A stretch of 64,000 nucleotides of DNA from positions 1 through 64,000 of the forward strand of contig NZ_JABEQN010000011.1 of the NCBI RefSeq assembly GCF_014174165.1, given 5' to 3'. Origin of the DNA: Gluconacetobacter dulcium. GTDB lineage: Bacteria > Pseudomonadota > Alphaproteobacteria > Acetobacterales > Acetobacteraceae. This document shows positions 52,702 to 61,484 of the stretch, one piece after another. The number at the start of each line of letters is the position of its first letter. The first letter of the stretch is position 1. The position numbers and the translations under genes are program-made. The notes beneath the pieces were generated by a model. It did not search any database. It saw nothing but the letters and a program-made list of their open reading frames with translations, and was not told the origin of the DNA.

Positions 52702-54135
52702 TCAGGCCCCTTTCGCGGCGGATGCGTCGACGACCGCGGGGTGCATATGCGTCGCCAGAATATCGGATGCATGCAGCGGATCGGCATTCCGTTCCCCTTC
52801 CTCCGGCGCGCGGCCCAGCAACCGGACGAGAATGCCAAGGCCGGACCCGAAGACGATAACGTAAACGACGACGAAAACCGTCATCGACACGACCATGCTC
52901 GACAGCACGATCGGCGATACGCTGTCGGCGGTCCGCAGCAGGCCATAGACCGTCCAGGGTTGCCGCCCGACCTCGGTGGTCACCCAGCCGCACAGCAGGG
53001 CCAGAAAGCCCGCCGGCGCCATGCACAGGGCGACACGGTGAAAGAGCGGATTCAGAAAGAGCGTGCTGTTCCGCCGATGCCACAGCGACCAGAGCCCGAC
53101 CAGCATCATCAGGACGCCCAGCCCCACCATGATGCGAAACGAGAAGAAGATGATCGGAGAGGGCGGCCTTTCGTCACGGGGAAAATCCTTCATCCCCGGC
53201 ACCTTGCCATCCAGGCTGTGCGTCAGGATCAGCGAGCCCAGGAGCGGAATGCCCACCGCATAATCCGTATGCTCGGTCTTCATGTTGGGAATGCCGAACA
53301 GCAGTTCCGGCGCGCGTCCTTCGCTGTTCCAGTCGCCTTCCATGGCCGCCAGCTTGGCGGGCTGGTATTTCAGCGTGTTCAGCCCATGGGCATCGCCCGC
53401 CAGAATCTGCAATGGCGCCACGATGGTCGCCATCCACATGGCCATCGAGAACATGACCCGCACCGGCTCGGTGGACATTCTGCCCTGCCGCCGCGCCTTC
53501 AGCAGATGCCACGCGCCGGTCGCGCCGACCGCGAAGGCCACCGACAGAAACGCCGCGAGCCCCATATGCACCAGACGGAAGGGAAAGGACGGATTGAAGA
53601 TGATGGCCAGCCAGTCGTCGGGCAGAAACTGCCCGTTGGCCGGGTCGATCCGATAGCCACGCGGCGTCTGCATCCACGAATTGGACGCCAGGATCCAGGT
53701 CATCGAAATCAGCGTGCCGACGGACACGCAGCAGGTCGCGGCAAAATGCAGTCCACGCCCCACCTTGTTCATGCCGAACAGCATGACGCCGAGGAACCCC
53801 GCTTCGAGAAAGAACGCGGTCATGACCTCATAGGACAGCAGGACACCGGTAATCGGGCCGGCCTTCTTCGAAAAGACCGACCAGTTGGTGCCGAATTCGT
53901 AGGCCATGACCAGGCCGGACACGACCCCCATGCCGAAGACGACCGAGAACGCCTTGATCCAGTATCGGTAGAGATCGAGAAAGACCTGCCGTCCCGTGAC
54001 CAGCCAGACCCCCTCGAGAACGGCCAGATAGGCCGCCAGCCCGATCGAAAAGGCAGGAAAGATGATGTGAACGCCCACAGTAAACGCGAATTGAAACCGC
54101 GCCAGAAGGAACGCTATATCATGAGCATTCTGCAT
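52702..54135 (-). CDS. cydA: Cytochrome bd (CIO-type) ubiquinol oxidase subunit I
   Basis: A 477-aa subunit I. His23 in Val-Gly-His/His-Ile-Ile context matches the heme ligand region near the N-terminus. Glu-Tyr and Trp-Ser segments of the first helices, Met-Ala-x-Pro-Leu-Gln and Gly-Trp-Val-Thr-Thr-Glu-Val-Gly-Arg-Gln-Pro-Trp are conserved. The quinol loop is short, as in CIO enzymes, which accept electrons from ubiquinol and resist cyanide. ATG 54135 follows GGAAGG by 5 bases; GTG 54150 is the alternative. It heads the long minus-strand unit. Confidence 0.95.
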   Translation of the reverse strand: MQNAHDIAFLLARFQFAFTVGVHIIFPAFSIGLAAYLAVLEGVWLVTGRQVFLDLYRYWIKAFSVVFGMGVVSGLVMAYEFGTNWSVFSKKAGPITGVLLSYEVMTAFFLEAGFLGVMLFGMNKVGRGLHFAATCCVSVGTLISMTWILASNSWMQTPRGYRIDPANGQFLPDDWLAIIFNPSFPFRLVHMGLAAFLSVAFAVGATGAWHLLKARRQGRMSTEPVRVMFSMAMWMATIVAPLQILAGDAHGLNTLKYQPAKLAAMEGDWNSEGRAPELLFGIPNMKTEHTDYAVGIPLLGSLILTHSLDGKVPGMKDFPRDERPPSPIIFFSFRIMVGLGVLMMLVGLWSLWHRRNSTLFLNPLFHRVALCMAPAGFLALLCGWVTTEVGRQPWTVYGLLRTADSVSPIVLSSMVVSMTVFVVVYVIVFGSGLGILVRLLGRAPEEGERNADPLHASDILATHMHPAVVDASAAKGA

Positions 54136-54472
54136 CCATACCTTCCACACTCTTTCTCGACATCGACAGGAGGATGTCTGTTATTTTGCGCATCGGAAAC
54201 CCCTATCGAGGGGCCAGATCCAGACACCGATGCGCAATGGATGGTCATCGCGCAGGGGGGAGTCCGGTCCTATCGTAGGATCATTCCAGCAGACGCGTCC
54301 AAGACCTTCTCTTTATAACAATATGCGTTTTGGTTATATCAAAGCGCCAATTCCATCCGTCCTGATTATGCACTATACCTGACGCCGTCACGCGACGACG
54401 CGATTTCCCCCTCTCTGACCCCCTCTCTGGACACATCAGGCCAGATACGACCCGGCAAGGAGTTTTCGAGTC
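54136..54472. promoter_or_regulatory. Divergent promoter region, cydA and DyP genes
   Basis: 337 bases between divergent genes. At 54186-54237, TTGCGCATCGG pairs with CCGATGCGCAA (11 bp) and encloses a second hairpin CCCCT-ATCG-AGGGG. On the cydA transcript this would be a folded 5' leader 50 bases ahead of the start. AT-rich DNA at 54311-54345 is a plausible promoter zone. I see no clear FNR box. Confidence 0.5.
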
Positions 54473-55510
54473 TTGACCACGCCTCAACCCGTTGACGCAA
54501 AATTGACCCGAGCCGCGATGTTCCTGATCGTCACATTGCATGACGGCGCGGATGCCGCGATCGGCGCGCAGGTCCGGGATCTGCTGGGCGACATGTCCTC
54601 GCTGCTGCGGGGCATCGGCTTCCGCGCGCCCGACGGTCGCCTCAGTTGCGTGACCGGAATCGGCTCGGATGCGTGGGGCGTGCTCTTCGGCGGGCCGCGC
54701 CCGAAGGACCTGCATCCGTTCGTGGAAATTCACGGCGTGCATCACGCGCCGTCCACACCGGGCGATCTCCTGTTCCATATCCGCGCCACGCGGATGGATC
54801 TGTGCTTCGAACTGGCCAGCACGATCGTCTCGCGCCTCGAAGGCGCCGCGACCGTGACCGACGAAGTGCACGGGTTCAAATATTTCGACGAACGCGATCT
54901 GCTGGGCTTCGTCGACGGCACCGAAAACCCGTCCGGCCAGGCGGCGATTGACGCCACCATCATCGGCGACGAAGACCCGGATTTTGCCGGCGGCAGCTAT
55001 GTCATCGTCCAGAAATACCTGCACGACCTGAAAAAATGGAACGCGATGCCGGTCGAAACGCAGGAAGACATCATCGGCCGGCACAAGCTGTCCGACATCG
55101 AACAGCGCGATTTCAACAAGAAGAGCTACGCGCACAATGTTCTGACGAACATCGAGGAAGATGGCGAACAGCTTCAGATCCTGCGCGACAACATGCCGTT
55201 CGGCGAGGTCGGCAAAGGCGAATTCGGGACCTATTTCATCGGCTACGCCCGCTCGCCCACCCGCACGGAACAGATGCTGCAAAACATGTTCGTGGGCAAG
55301 CCGCCGGGCAATTACGACCGGATTCTCGATGTCAGCACCGCCATCACGGGCGCGCTGTTCTTCATTCCCACCGCCGACTTTCTCGACGACGCGCCCGACC
55401 TGCCGTCCCCGCACCCGGCAGGGCACGACATGTCCGGGACTCCGGCGCCCGAAACCCGCGATTCCGGCCGCACCTCCCTGGGTATCGGCTCACTGAAAGA
55501 GAAACCGTAA
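54473..55510 (+). CDS. DyP-type peroxidase, encapsulin cargo
   Basis: A 345-aa dye-decolorizing heme peroxidase. The Gly-Phe-Val-Asp-Gly-Thr motif is at 145-150 with catalytic Asp148, and a likely heme-ligand His lies in Ser-Tyr-Ala-His-Asn-Val. After a Pro-rich linker, the last 11 residues, Ser-Leu-Gly-Ile-Gly-Ser-Leu-Lys-Glu-Lys-Pro, form the cargo-loading peptide that docks DyP inside encapsulin shells. The TTG start at 54473 is supported by AAGGAG 10 bases ahead; the first in-frame ATG is 54518. One base separates it from the shell gene. Confidence 0.95.
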   Translation: MTTPQPVDAKLTRAAMFLIVTLHDGADAAIGAQVRDLLGDMSSLLRGIGFRAPDGRLSCVTGIGSDAWGVLFGGPRPKDLHPFVEIHGVHHAPSTPGDLLFHIRATRMDLCFELASTIVSRLEGAATVTDEVHGFKYFDERDLLGFVDGTENPSGQAAIDATIIGDEDPDFAGGSYVIVQKYLHDLKKWNAMPVETQEDIIGRHKLSDIEQRDFNKKSYAHNVLTNIEEDGEQLQILRDNMPFGEVGKGEFGTYFIGYARSPTRTEQMLQNMFVGKPPGNYDRILDVSTAITGALFFIPTADFLDDAPDLPSPHPAGHDMSGTPAPETRDSGRTSLGIGSLKEKP

Positions 55511-55511
55511 C

Positions 55512-56336
55512 ATGAACAACCTCCATCGCCATCTCGCACCCGTTTCCAGCGCGGCCTGGGAGCAGATCGAAGAAGAAGCCGCCCGTACGATCCGGCGCCA
55601 TCTGGCGGGTCGGCGCGTGGTCGATACGTCCGAGCCGCGCGGGCTTGCACTGGCGGGAATCGGCACGGGGCGCGGCAACCGGATCGACGCGCCCGAAGGC
55701 GGCATGCGCGCCGTAAAGCGCGAAATCCTGCCGCTCGTCGAATTGCGGGTCCCCTTCACCCTGTCACGGGAAGAGATCGACGCCGTCGATCGCGGCTCGC
55801 AGGATTCGGATTGGCAGCCGGTCAAGGATGCCGCGAAGACCATCGCGTTTGCTGAAGATCGCGCCATATTCGACGGGTACGCCGCCGCGGGCATCCAGGG
55901 CATTCGCGCGGCAAGCTCCAATACCCCGCTCACGCTTCCGGCACTGGCCCAGGACTATCCACGGGTCATCGCCGAAGCACTCAACACGCTGCGGCTGGCG
56001 GGTGTGAACGGCCCCTATTCGGTCGTGCTGGGGGCACAGGCCTATCTGGCCGTCAGCGCCGGCGACGATGACGGCTATCCCGTGCGCAGGCACATCGAAA
56101 GCATGATCGACGGCAAGCTTGTCTGGGCACCGGCGATCGAAGGCGCCTTCGTCGTCACCATGCGCGGCGGCGACCTGGCGCTCGATATCGGACAGGATGT
56201 CTCGATCGGCTATCTCAGCCACACGGCCGATACGGTCGAACTCTATCTCGAGGAAAGCTTCGTCTTCCGCGTCCTGACCAGCGAGGCGACCGTGGCGATC
56301 AGGGCCGCGGACGCAAAGGCCGTTTCAACACCCTGA
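55512..56336 (+). CDS. Encapsulin shell protein (family 1)
   Basis: A 274-aa HK97-fold shell protein of the linocin M18/encapsulin family. It starts Asn-Asn-Leu-His-Arg-x-Leu-Ala-Pro and has Trp-Glu-Gln-Ile-Glu-Glu-Glu-Ala, Val-Lys-Arg-Glu-Ile-Leu-Pro-Leu-Val-Glu-Leu-Arg-Val-Pro-Phe and Asp-Asp-Gly-Tyr-Pro-Val. These follow the T=1 encapsulin pattern closely. Length fits family 1 (about 265-285). Coupled to the DyP gene, it should form a proteinaceous nanocompartment housing the peroxidase. Confidence 0.95.
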   Translation: MNNLHRHLAPVSSAAWEQIEEEAARTIRRHLAGRRVVDTSEPRGLALAGIGTGRGNRIDAPEGGMRAVKREILPLVELRVPFTLSREEIDAVDRGSQDSDWQPVKDAAKTIAFAEDRAIFDGYAAAGIQGIRAASSNTPLTLPALAQDYPRVIAEALNTLRLAGVNGPYSVVLGAQAYLAVSAGDDDGYPVRRHIESMIDGKLVWAPAIEGAFVVTMRGGDLALDIGQDVSIGYLSHTADTVELYLEESFVFRVLTSEATVAIRAADAKAVSTP

Positions 56337-56441
56337 GCGGGAACGTCCCGCACCCGCGCCGCGTTCAATTCCCCTGACGGGCGGATTCGAAAAACCGCTT
56401 CGTCAGCGCGTCGCTTTTCAATCATGCGAGCAGGATCAAAT

Positions 56442-56684
56442 ATGTCTCACGATCGCGTTCCCCACGCCGCCAGCTCCCTGCGGGACCTCGGGCGCAAGGC
56501 GATGCACTCGCCGAAGCTTCTGACCAGGGAAGAGGTCATGCGCATCGCCGAACACGTCCTCAAAGGCGGCGAGCATGCGAGCGACCTGGAAAAGGAAATC
56601 GCCAGAAAGGCGACCCATAATCCCGAAGGAATGGAAGCGGACGAACTGGTCGTCCTCGGGAAAAAGACCCTCGAAGACAAATAA
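56442..56684 (+). CDS. Small hydrophilic hypothetical protein
   Basis: An 80-aa charged protein without a family I recognise. It is helical, with Arg-Asp-Leu-Gly-Arg-Lys-Ala, Glu-Glu-Val-Met-Arg-Ile-Ala and Glu-Lys-Glu-Ile-Ala-Arg-Lys-Ala segments. It has a modest CAGGA site 6 bases before ATG 56442. It is 105 bases behind the encapsulin gene on the same strand and could be cotranscribed, or could be an independent stress gene. Confidence 0.65.
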   Translation: MSHDRVPHAASSLRDLGRKAMHSPKLLTREEVMRIAEHVLKGGEHASDLEKEIARKATHNPEGMEADELVVLGKKTLEDK

Positions 56685-56744
56685 GGGCAACCCGCCTGAA
56701 AGGGCATCGGGCGGCCGGGCCTGATGGCCCGGCCGCCCCGTGCG

Positions 56745-57962
56745 TCAGGCGACGATCGCCTTGCGCAGGTTGGTGTCCAGCACCGCCAGGAAATCCTGGG
56801 TCGTCAGCCATTTCGCATCCGGCCCGATCAGCAGGGCCAGGTCCTTGGTCATCTGTCCCGCCTCGACCGTCTCGACGCAGACGCGCTCCAGCGTCTCGGC
56901 GAAATGGGTCACGTCGGGCGTGTCGTCGAACCGGCCGCGATAGGCCAGGCCGCGCGTCCACGCGAAGATCGAGGCGATCGGATTCGTGCTGGTCGGCCGG
57001 CCCTTCTGGTGCTCGCGATAATGGCGCGTCACCGTGCCATGCGCGGCCTCGGATTCCACCACGTCGCCGGTCGGGTTCAGCAGGACCGAGGTCATCAGCC
57101 CCAGGCTGCCGAAGCCCTGCGCCACGATGTCGCTCTCCACGTCGCCGTCATAGTTCTTGCACGCCCACACATAGCCGCCGCTCCATTTCAGGGCGGAGGC
57201 CACCATGTCGTCGATCAGGCGATGCTCGTAGGTCAGCCCCAGCTTCTCGAACTCGGCCTTGAACTCGGCGTCGTAGACTTCCTGAAACACATCCTTGAAC
57301 ATGCCGTCATAGGCTTTCAGGATCGTGTTCTTGGTCGAGAGATAGACCGGCAGCTTGCGGTCGCGGCCATAGGTCAGCGACGCGCGGGCAAAACCCTCGA
57401 TCGACGCACGGGTATTGTGCATGCCCAGCGCCACGCCGGGGCCTTTGAAATCATGCACGTCGAGGGTCACGGGCGCGCTGCCGTCGGCGGGCGTGTAGGT
57501 CAGCGTCACCTTGCCGGCACCGGGGATCTTGGTCTCGGCGGCGCGATAGATGTCGCCATAGGCATGGCGGCCGATCACGATCGGCTGCGTCCAGTGCGGC
57601 ACCAGGCGCGGCACGTTGGAGCAGATGATCGGCTCGCGGAAGATCGTGCCGTCGAGGATGTTGCGGATCGTGCCGTTGGGCGAACGCCACATCTTCTTCA
57701 GCCCGAACTCGGTCACGCGGGCTTCGTCGGGGGTGATGGTCGCGCATTTCACGCCGACCCGGTATTTCTTGATCGCCTCGGCGGCCTCGACGGTCACCTT
57801 GTCGTCGGTGGCGTCACGATGCTCAATTCCCAGATCGTAATATTTCAGGTCGATATCGAGGTACGGGAGAATCAGCTTCTCCTTGATGAAGCTCCAGATG
57901 ATCCGCGTCATCTCATCGCCGTCGAGTTCGACAACCGGTTCTTTCACCTTGATCTTGGCCAT
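56745..57962 (-). CDS. icd: NADP-dependent isocitrate dehydrogenase
   Basis: A 405-aa homodimeric, eukaryote-like isocitrate dehydrogenase of the TCA cycle. [11 protein letters not shown] opens the protein. The substrate-binding Ser-Pro-Asn-Gly-Thr-Ile-Arg-Asn, the metal-binding Leu-Ile-Asp-Asp-Met-Val and Asn-Tyr-Asp-Gly-Asp-Val-x-Ser-Asp, and the NADP-site Ala-Ala-His-Gly-Thr-Val-Thr-Arg-His are all present. Confidence 0.97.
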   Translation of the reverse strand: MAKIKVKEPVVELDGDEMTRIIWSFIKEKLILPYLDIDLKYYDLGIEHRDATDDKVTVEAAEAIKKYRVGVKCATITPDEARVTEFGLKKMWRSPNGTIRNILDGTIFREPIICSNVPRLVPHWTQPIVIGRHAYGDIYRAAETKIPGAGKVTLTYTPADGSAPVTLDVHDFKGPGVALGMHNTRASIEGFARASLTYGRDRKLPVYLSTKNTILKAYDGMFKDVFQEVYDAEFKAEFEKLGLTYEHRLIDDMVASALKWSGGYVWACKNYDGDVESDIVAQGFGSLGLMTSVLLNPTGDVVESEAAHGTVTRHYREHQKGRPTSTNPIASIFAWTRGLAYRGRFDDTPDVTHFAETLERVCVETVEAGQMTKDLALLIGPDAKWLTTQDFLAVLDTNLRKAIVA

Positions 57963-58512
57963 ACGGCATGTCCTCTTGGTTCTGCTTGCCTACGAGGGCG
58001 AAACATTTCATGGGAGCCGGAGAAACCTGACGGTCCCCGGCCTGCCCCCGCCCTGTCCTGGCCGCGCGATGCGCCAGCCGCGAAATCCGGGCTCAATCTC
58101 ATACCGGCCTGCAAGCAGGCTGCCTAGCAGTCCTCGCAACTCTGTTATGACGATCGCGACATTCTACTTGCGAATGATTATCATTTGAATATAATAGGCC
58201 GCACACCTTGCCCGATGGAGTCCCGGATGCAGCGTCATCTCTCGACCGGTTCCACCCTGATCTCCTCCCTCCTGGCCTATGACCGGAACGGCCCCTCCTC
58301 CTCCCCCCGCCGCGACCGCGCGGGCAACCCGCCCGACCACCCCGCCCCCGCCCGCCTTCCCTCCCTCCCGCCCCGGCCGAACCCCTCGCGCACCCCCCTG
58401 GGATCACGATCGGGTCATCCCCTCGGCGCACTGATCCAGATCATAGCGCAGGGCCATGCCGACATGATGGAGTAGGCGCGCAATCCCGACCAACGCGCCG
58501 GAGGCCGCGACC
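57963..58512. other. Gene-poor region containing a Fur-controlled promoter
   Basis: 550 bases between icd and the alcohol dehydrogenase gene. The right half is transcribed, if at all, from the promoter at 58168-58195. A frame at 58215-58475 (86 aa, Pro/Arg/Ser-rich) is possible but has no ribosome binding site or family. The same stretch holds several CTCCTCC-type runs complementary to Shine-Dalgarno sequences. Confidence 0.5.
58168..58195 (+). promoter_or_regulatory. Strong promoter overlapped by a Fur box
   Basis: TTGCGA (58168-58173) and TATAAT (58190-58195) are separated by 16 bases. The spacer contains AATGATTATCATT (58173-58185), a perfect 6-1-6 palindrome that differs from the core of the Fur consensus only at the central base. 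Fur with iron would block this promoter. Expected transcription start near 58202, rightward. Confidence 0.75.
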
Positions 58513-59499
58513 ATGCATGCGATGAGACTGGATGCCCCACACGCCGCACTCCAGTGGGTGGAACTGCCGGACCGCCAGCCCGGCCCCGGCGAAATCCGGG
58601 TCCGGGTCGGCGCCTGCGGCGTCTGCCGCACCGACCTGCATGTCGTGGACGGCGACCTGCCCTTCCCCGGCCATCCCGTCATCCCGGGCCACGAGATCGT
58701 GGGCCGGATCGACGCGCTGGGCGAGGGGGTGCAGGGCCTGCATCCGGGGCAGCGGGTCGGCATCCCCTGGCTGGGCCATACCTGCGGCACCTGCCGCTAC
58801 TGCCACAGCGGCCACGAAAATCTCTGCGACCACCCGCTCTTCACCGGCTACACGCGCGACGGCGGCTATGCCACGGCCGCCATCGCCGATGCCCGATACG
58901 CCTTCCCGCTGGGCGAGGACGGCGACGATGTCGATCTGGCCCCCCTGCTCTGCGCGGGCCTGATCGGCTGGCGGTCGCTGGTCATGGCGGGCGAGGACGC
59001 CCGGACGCTGGGCCTCTACGGCTTCGGCGCCGCAGCCCACATCATCGCCCAGGTCGCGATCTGGCAGGGGCGCCGGGTGTACGGCTTCACCCGGCCGGGC
59101 GACAGCAAGACGCAGGATTTCGCACGCGGCCTCGGCGCGGTCTGGGCCGGCGGATCGGACGAACAGCCGCCCGAACCGCTGGACGCCGCCATCATCTTCG
59201 CGCCGGTGGGCGCGCTGGTCCCCGCCGCCCTGCGCGCGGTGCGCAAGGGCGGCCGCGTGGTCTGCGCCGGCATCCATATGAGCGAGATCCCGGCCTTCTC
59301 CTACGATCTGCTCTGGGAGGAACGGCAACTGGTCTCGGTCGCCAACCTGACGCGACAGGACGGCCTCGATTTCCTGTCCCTGGCCCCCAGGATCGGCATC
59401 CGCACCAGCACGACGCGCTATCCCCTGCGCGAGGCCAACCGCGCGCTCGCCGACCTGCGCGCCGGACGGTTCGAGGGCGCGGCGGTCCTGGTGCCCTGA
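58513..59499 (+). CDS. Zinc-dependent alcohol dehydrogenase
   Basis: A 328-aa medium-chain dehydrogenase. Catalytic zinc ligands are Cys38 in Gly-Val-Cys-Arg-Thr-Asp and His60-Glu61 in Gly-His-Glu. The structural zinc site has cysteines in Cys-Gly-Thr-Cys-Arg-Tyr-Cys and a later Cys. The Rossmann stretch is Gly-Leu-Tyr-Gly-Phe-Gly-Ala-Ala, less canonical than GxGxxG. It resembles the AdhA/AdhP-like subgroup of YjgB/CAD-type enzymes. Ethanol or aldehyde metabolism is likely. ATG 58522 is an alternative start. Confidence 0.92.
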   Translation: MHAMRLDAPHAALQWVELPDRQPGPGEIRVRVGACGVCRTDLHVVDGDLPFPGHPVIPGHEIVGRIDALGEGVQGLHPGQRVGIPWLGHTCGTCRYCHSGHENLCDHPLFTGYTRDGGYATAAIADARYAFPLGEDGDDVDLAPLLCAGLIGWRSLVMAGEDARTLGLYGFGAAAHIIAQVAIWQGRRVYGFTRPGDSKTQDFARGLGAVWAGGSDEQPPEPLDAAIIFAPVGALVPAALRAVRKGGRVVCAGIHMSEIPAFSYDLLWEERQLVSVANLTRQDGLDFLSLAPRIGIRTSTTRYPLREANRALADLRAGRFEGAAVLVP

Positions 59500-59641
59500 C
59501 TCCGGCGCCGGAAGCCCTGCCCTGCGCGGCGATCGTGCTTTCGTACTGGTATTTTCGGCGGCTATTCTTTATGGAGCGCGATCCCGCCACCGTGCCCTCG
59601 CCTGTCTCGCGCCACGTCGCGACGTGGCCCCTTCTGTCCGG

Positions 59642-61423
59642 ATGATCCGCCTCATGCCTTTTCCCGAAACCCATCCCGCCCTTCGGCGCGCCCTCGACGC
59701 GCGCGGCTATGACGAGCCCACACCGGTCCAGCAGGCCGTGCTGGATGTCGCGGCGGACGGCAAGGATCTGCTGGTGTCGGCCCAGACCGGATCGGGCAAG
59801 ACGGTCGCCTTCGGGCTGGCCATGGCCGACACGCTGCTGGGCGGGGCGGAACGGTTCGGACCGGCCGGCGCGCCCCTGGCCGTCATCGTCGCCCCCACGC
59901 GCGAGCTGGCCATGCAGGTGCAGCGCGAGCTGACGTGGCTGTACGCACCGGCGGGCGGTCGCATCGTCTCGTGCATCGGCGGCATGGACGCGCGGCGCGA
60001 GGCCCGGGCGCTGGAACTCGGCGCCCATATCGTCGTCGGCACGCCGGGCCGCCTGTGCGACCACCAGCGCCGCGGCCGTCTGGTCCTGTCCGACCTGCGC
60101 GTCGTGGTGCTCGACGAAGCCGACGAAATGCTCGATCTCGGCTTCCGCGAGGAACTGGAGCAGTTGCTGGACGCGATGCCCGCCACGCGCCGCACGCTGC
60201 TGTTCTCGGCCACCATCGCCAAGGAAATCGCCTCGCTGGCCCGGCGCTACCAGCGCGACGCGCTGCGCATCGACACGCTGTCGGGCGCCCGCCAGCACGC
60301 CGACATCAGCTATCGCGCCGTGCTGACCGACCCGCGCGAGATCATCCCGGCGGTGGTCAACATCCTGCGCTATACCGACAGCCCCACCTCCATGGTGTTC
60401 TGCGCCACCCGCGAGCTGGTGCGTCACATGCAGGGCGCGCTGCTGGAGCGCGGCTTCGCCTCGGTCGCCCTGTCGGGCGAACTGGGCCAGAACGAGCGCA
60501 CCCGCGCCATCGACAGCCTGCGCACCGGCCAGGCCAGCGTCTGCGTCGCGACCGACGTGGCGGCGCGCGGCATCGACATCCCGGCACTCGCCCTGGTGGT
60601 GCATGCCAGCCTGCCGACCGACAGCGCCACCCTGCTGCACCGTTCGGGCCGCACCGGCCGCGCCGGCCGCAAGGGCGTCTGCGCCCTGGTCGTACCGGTT
60701 TCGATGCGCCGCCGCGCCGAACGCCTGCTGGCCATGGCCAAGGTCACGGCGGAATGGACCGCCGTCCCCACCGCCGACGCCATCCGCGCCCAGGATTTCG
60801 AACGCCTGCTGACCGACCAGAGCCTGACCGAAGCCGCCGCCCCCGGCGACGAGGAGCAGGTCGCCCGCCTGGCCGCCGACCGCACCCCCGAACAGTTGGC
60901 TACCGCCCTGCTGCAAATGTACCGCGCCCGCCTGCCGGACCCGGAGGACATCCGCCCCCTGCGCGTCGATGCCCCCCGCCCGGCGCGTGACGGCGAACCC
61001 GCCGCCCGCCGCGAGCGCCCCGCCCGCGACGAACAGGCCCCGCGCGGCGACGGCGTATGGTTCTCCATGAGTGTCGGCCGCCAGGACAAGGCCGACCCGA
61101 AATGGCTGGTGCCGCTGATCTGCCGCCTGGGCGGCGTGCGCAAGAACGAGATCGGCTCGATCCGCATCGCCGGCGACCATACGCTGTTCGAAATCGCCAC
61201 GACATCGGCCGAGCGTTTCAGCGCCTGCGTCGCCGCCACGGATTCCGACGAAGTCCAGATCAGCGCGGCACAGGCTCCGGCCGGTGGTGGCGGTGGTGGT
61301 CGGGGCGGCGATCGCGGCCCCGGTGGCGCCCCGCGCGGACGCGGTCCGCGTAGCGCCCCCCCGTCAGGCGCTCCCCGCCGTCGCCCGGCGGCAGGGCCGT
61401 CATCGCGCAAGCGCGGCGCCTAA
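59642..61423 (+). CDS. DEAD-box RNA helicase with DbpA domain
   Basis: A 593-aa ATP-dependent RNA helicase. The Q motif Pro-Thr-Pro-Val-Gln-Gln is near 26. Walker A Ala-Gln-Thr-Gly-Ser-Gly-Lys-Thr is at 47-54. Asp-Glu-Ala-Asp, Ser-Ala-Thr and His-Arg-Ser-Gly-Arg-Thr-Gly-Arg-Ala-Gly follow. A DbpA-type RNA-binding domain (about 470-540) and a Gly/Arg/Pro-rich RGG-like tail complete it, a DeaD/CsdA-like layout used in ribosome assembly or cold adaptation. Starts at 59642 and 59654 are both plausible; GTG 59624 is less likely. Confidence 0.93.
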   Translation: MIRLMPFPETHPALRRALDARGYDEPTPVQQAVLDVAADGKDLLVSAQTGSGKTVAFGLAMADTLLGGAERFGPAGAPLAVIVAPTRELAMQVQRELTWLYAPAGGRIVSCIGGMDARREARALELGAHIVVGTPGRLCDHQRRGRLVLSDLRVVVLDEADEMLDLGFREELEQLLDAMPATRRTLLFSATIAKEIASLARRYQRDALRIDTLSGARQHADISYRAVLTDPREIIPAVVNILRYTDSPTSMVFCATRELVRHMQGALLERGFASVALSGELGQNERTRAIDSLRTGQASVCVATDVAARGIDIPALALVVHASLPTDSATLLHRSGRTGRAGRKGVCALVVPVSMRRRAERLLAMAKVTAEWTAVPTADAIRAQDFERLLTDQSLTEAAAPGDEEQVARLAADRTPEQLATALLQMYRARLPDPEDIRPLRVDAPRPARDGEPAARRERPARDEQAPRGDGVWFSMSVGRQDKADPKWLVPLICRLGGVRKNEIGSIRIAGDHTLFEIATTSAERFSACVAATDSDEVQISAAQAPAGGGGGGRGGDRGPGGAPRGRGPRSAPPSGAPRRRPAAGPSSRKRGA

Positions 61424-61424
61424 A

Positions 61425-61483
61425 GCCGCCCGGAACCGTCCACTGCCCGGATACCTCTTCCGGGCAGAACCACGGTCGGCGGC
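61425..61483. terminator. Bidirectional terminator-type structure
   Basis: Nested stems GCCGCC/GGCGGC, ACCGT/ACGGT and CTGCCCGG/CCGGGCAG fill the 61-base gap between the convergent helicase and chemoreceptor genes. The symmetry suits termination from both sides, although U-runs are short. Confidence 0.65.
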
Positions 61484-61484
61484 C

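Noticed and set aside
52681-54318. Plus-strand frame of 545 aa
   Set aside because: Antisense to cydA, with His/Arg-rich composition and no family.
54311-54345. Possible FNR site (TTGGTTATATCAA) upstream of cydA
   Set aside because: Only the right half matches TTGAT-N4-ATCAA and the spacing is wrong, so I do not call it.
58215-58475. 86-aa ORF after the Fur-box promoter
   Set aside because: No ribosome binding site, Pro/Arg/Ser-rich composition and no family; kept only as an alternative explanation of the transcript.
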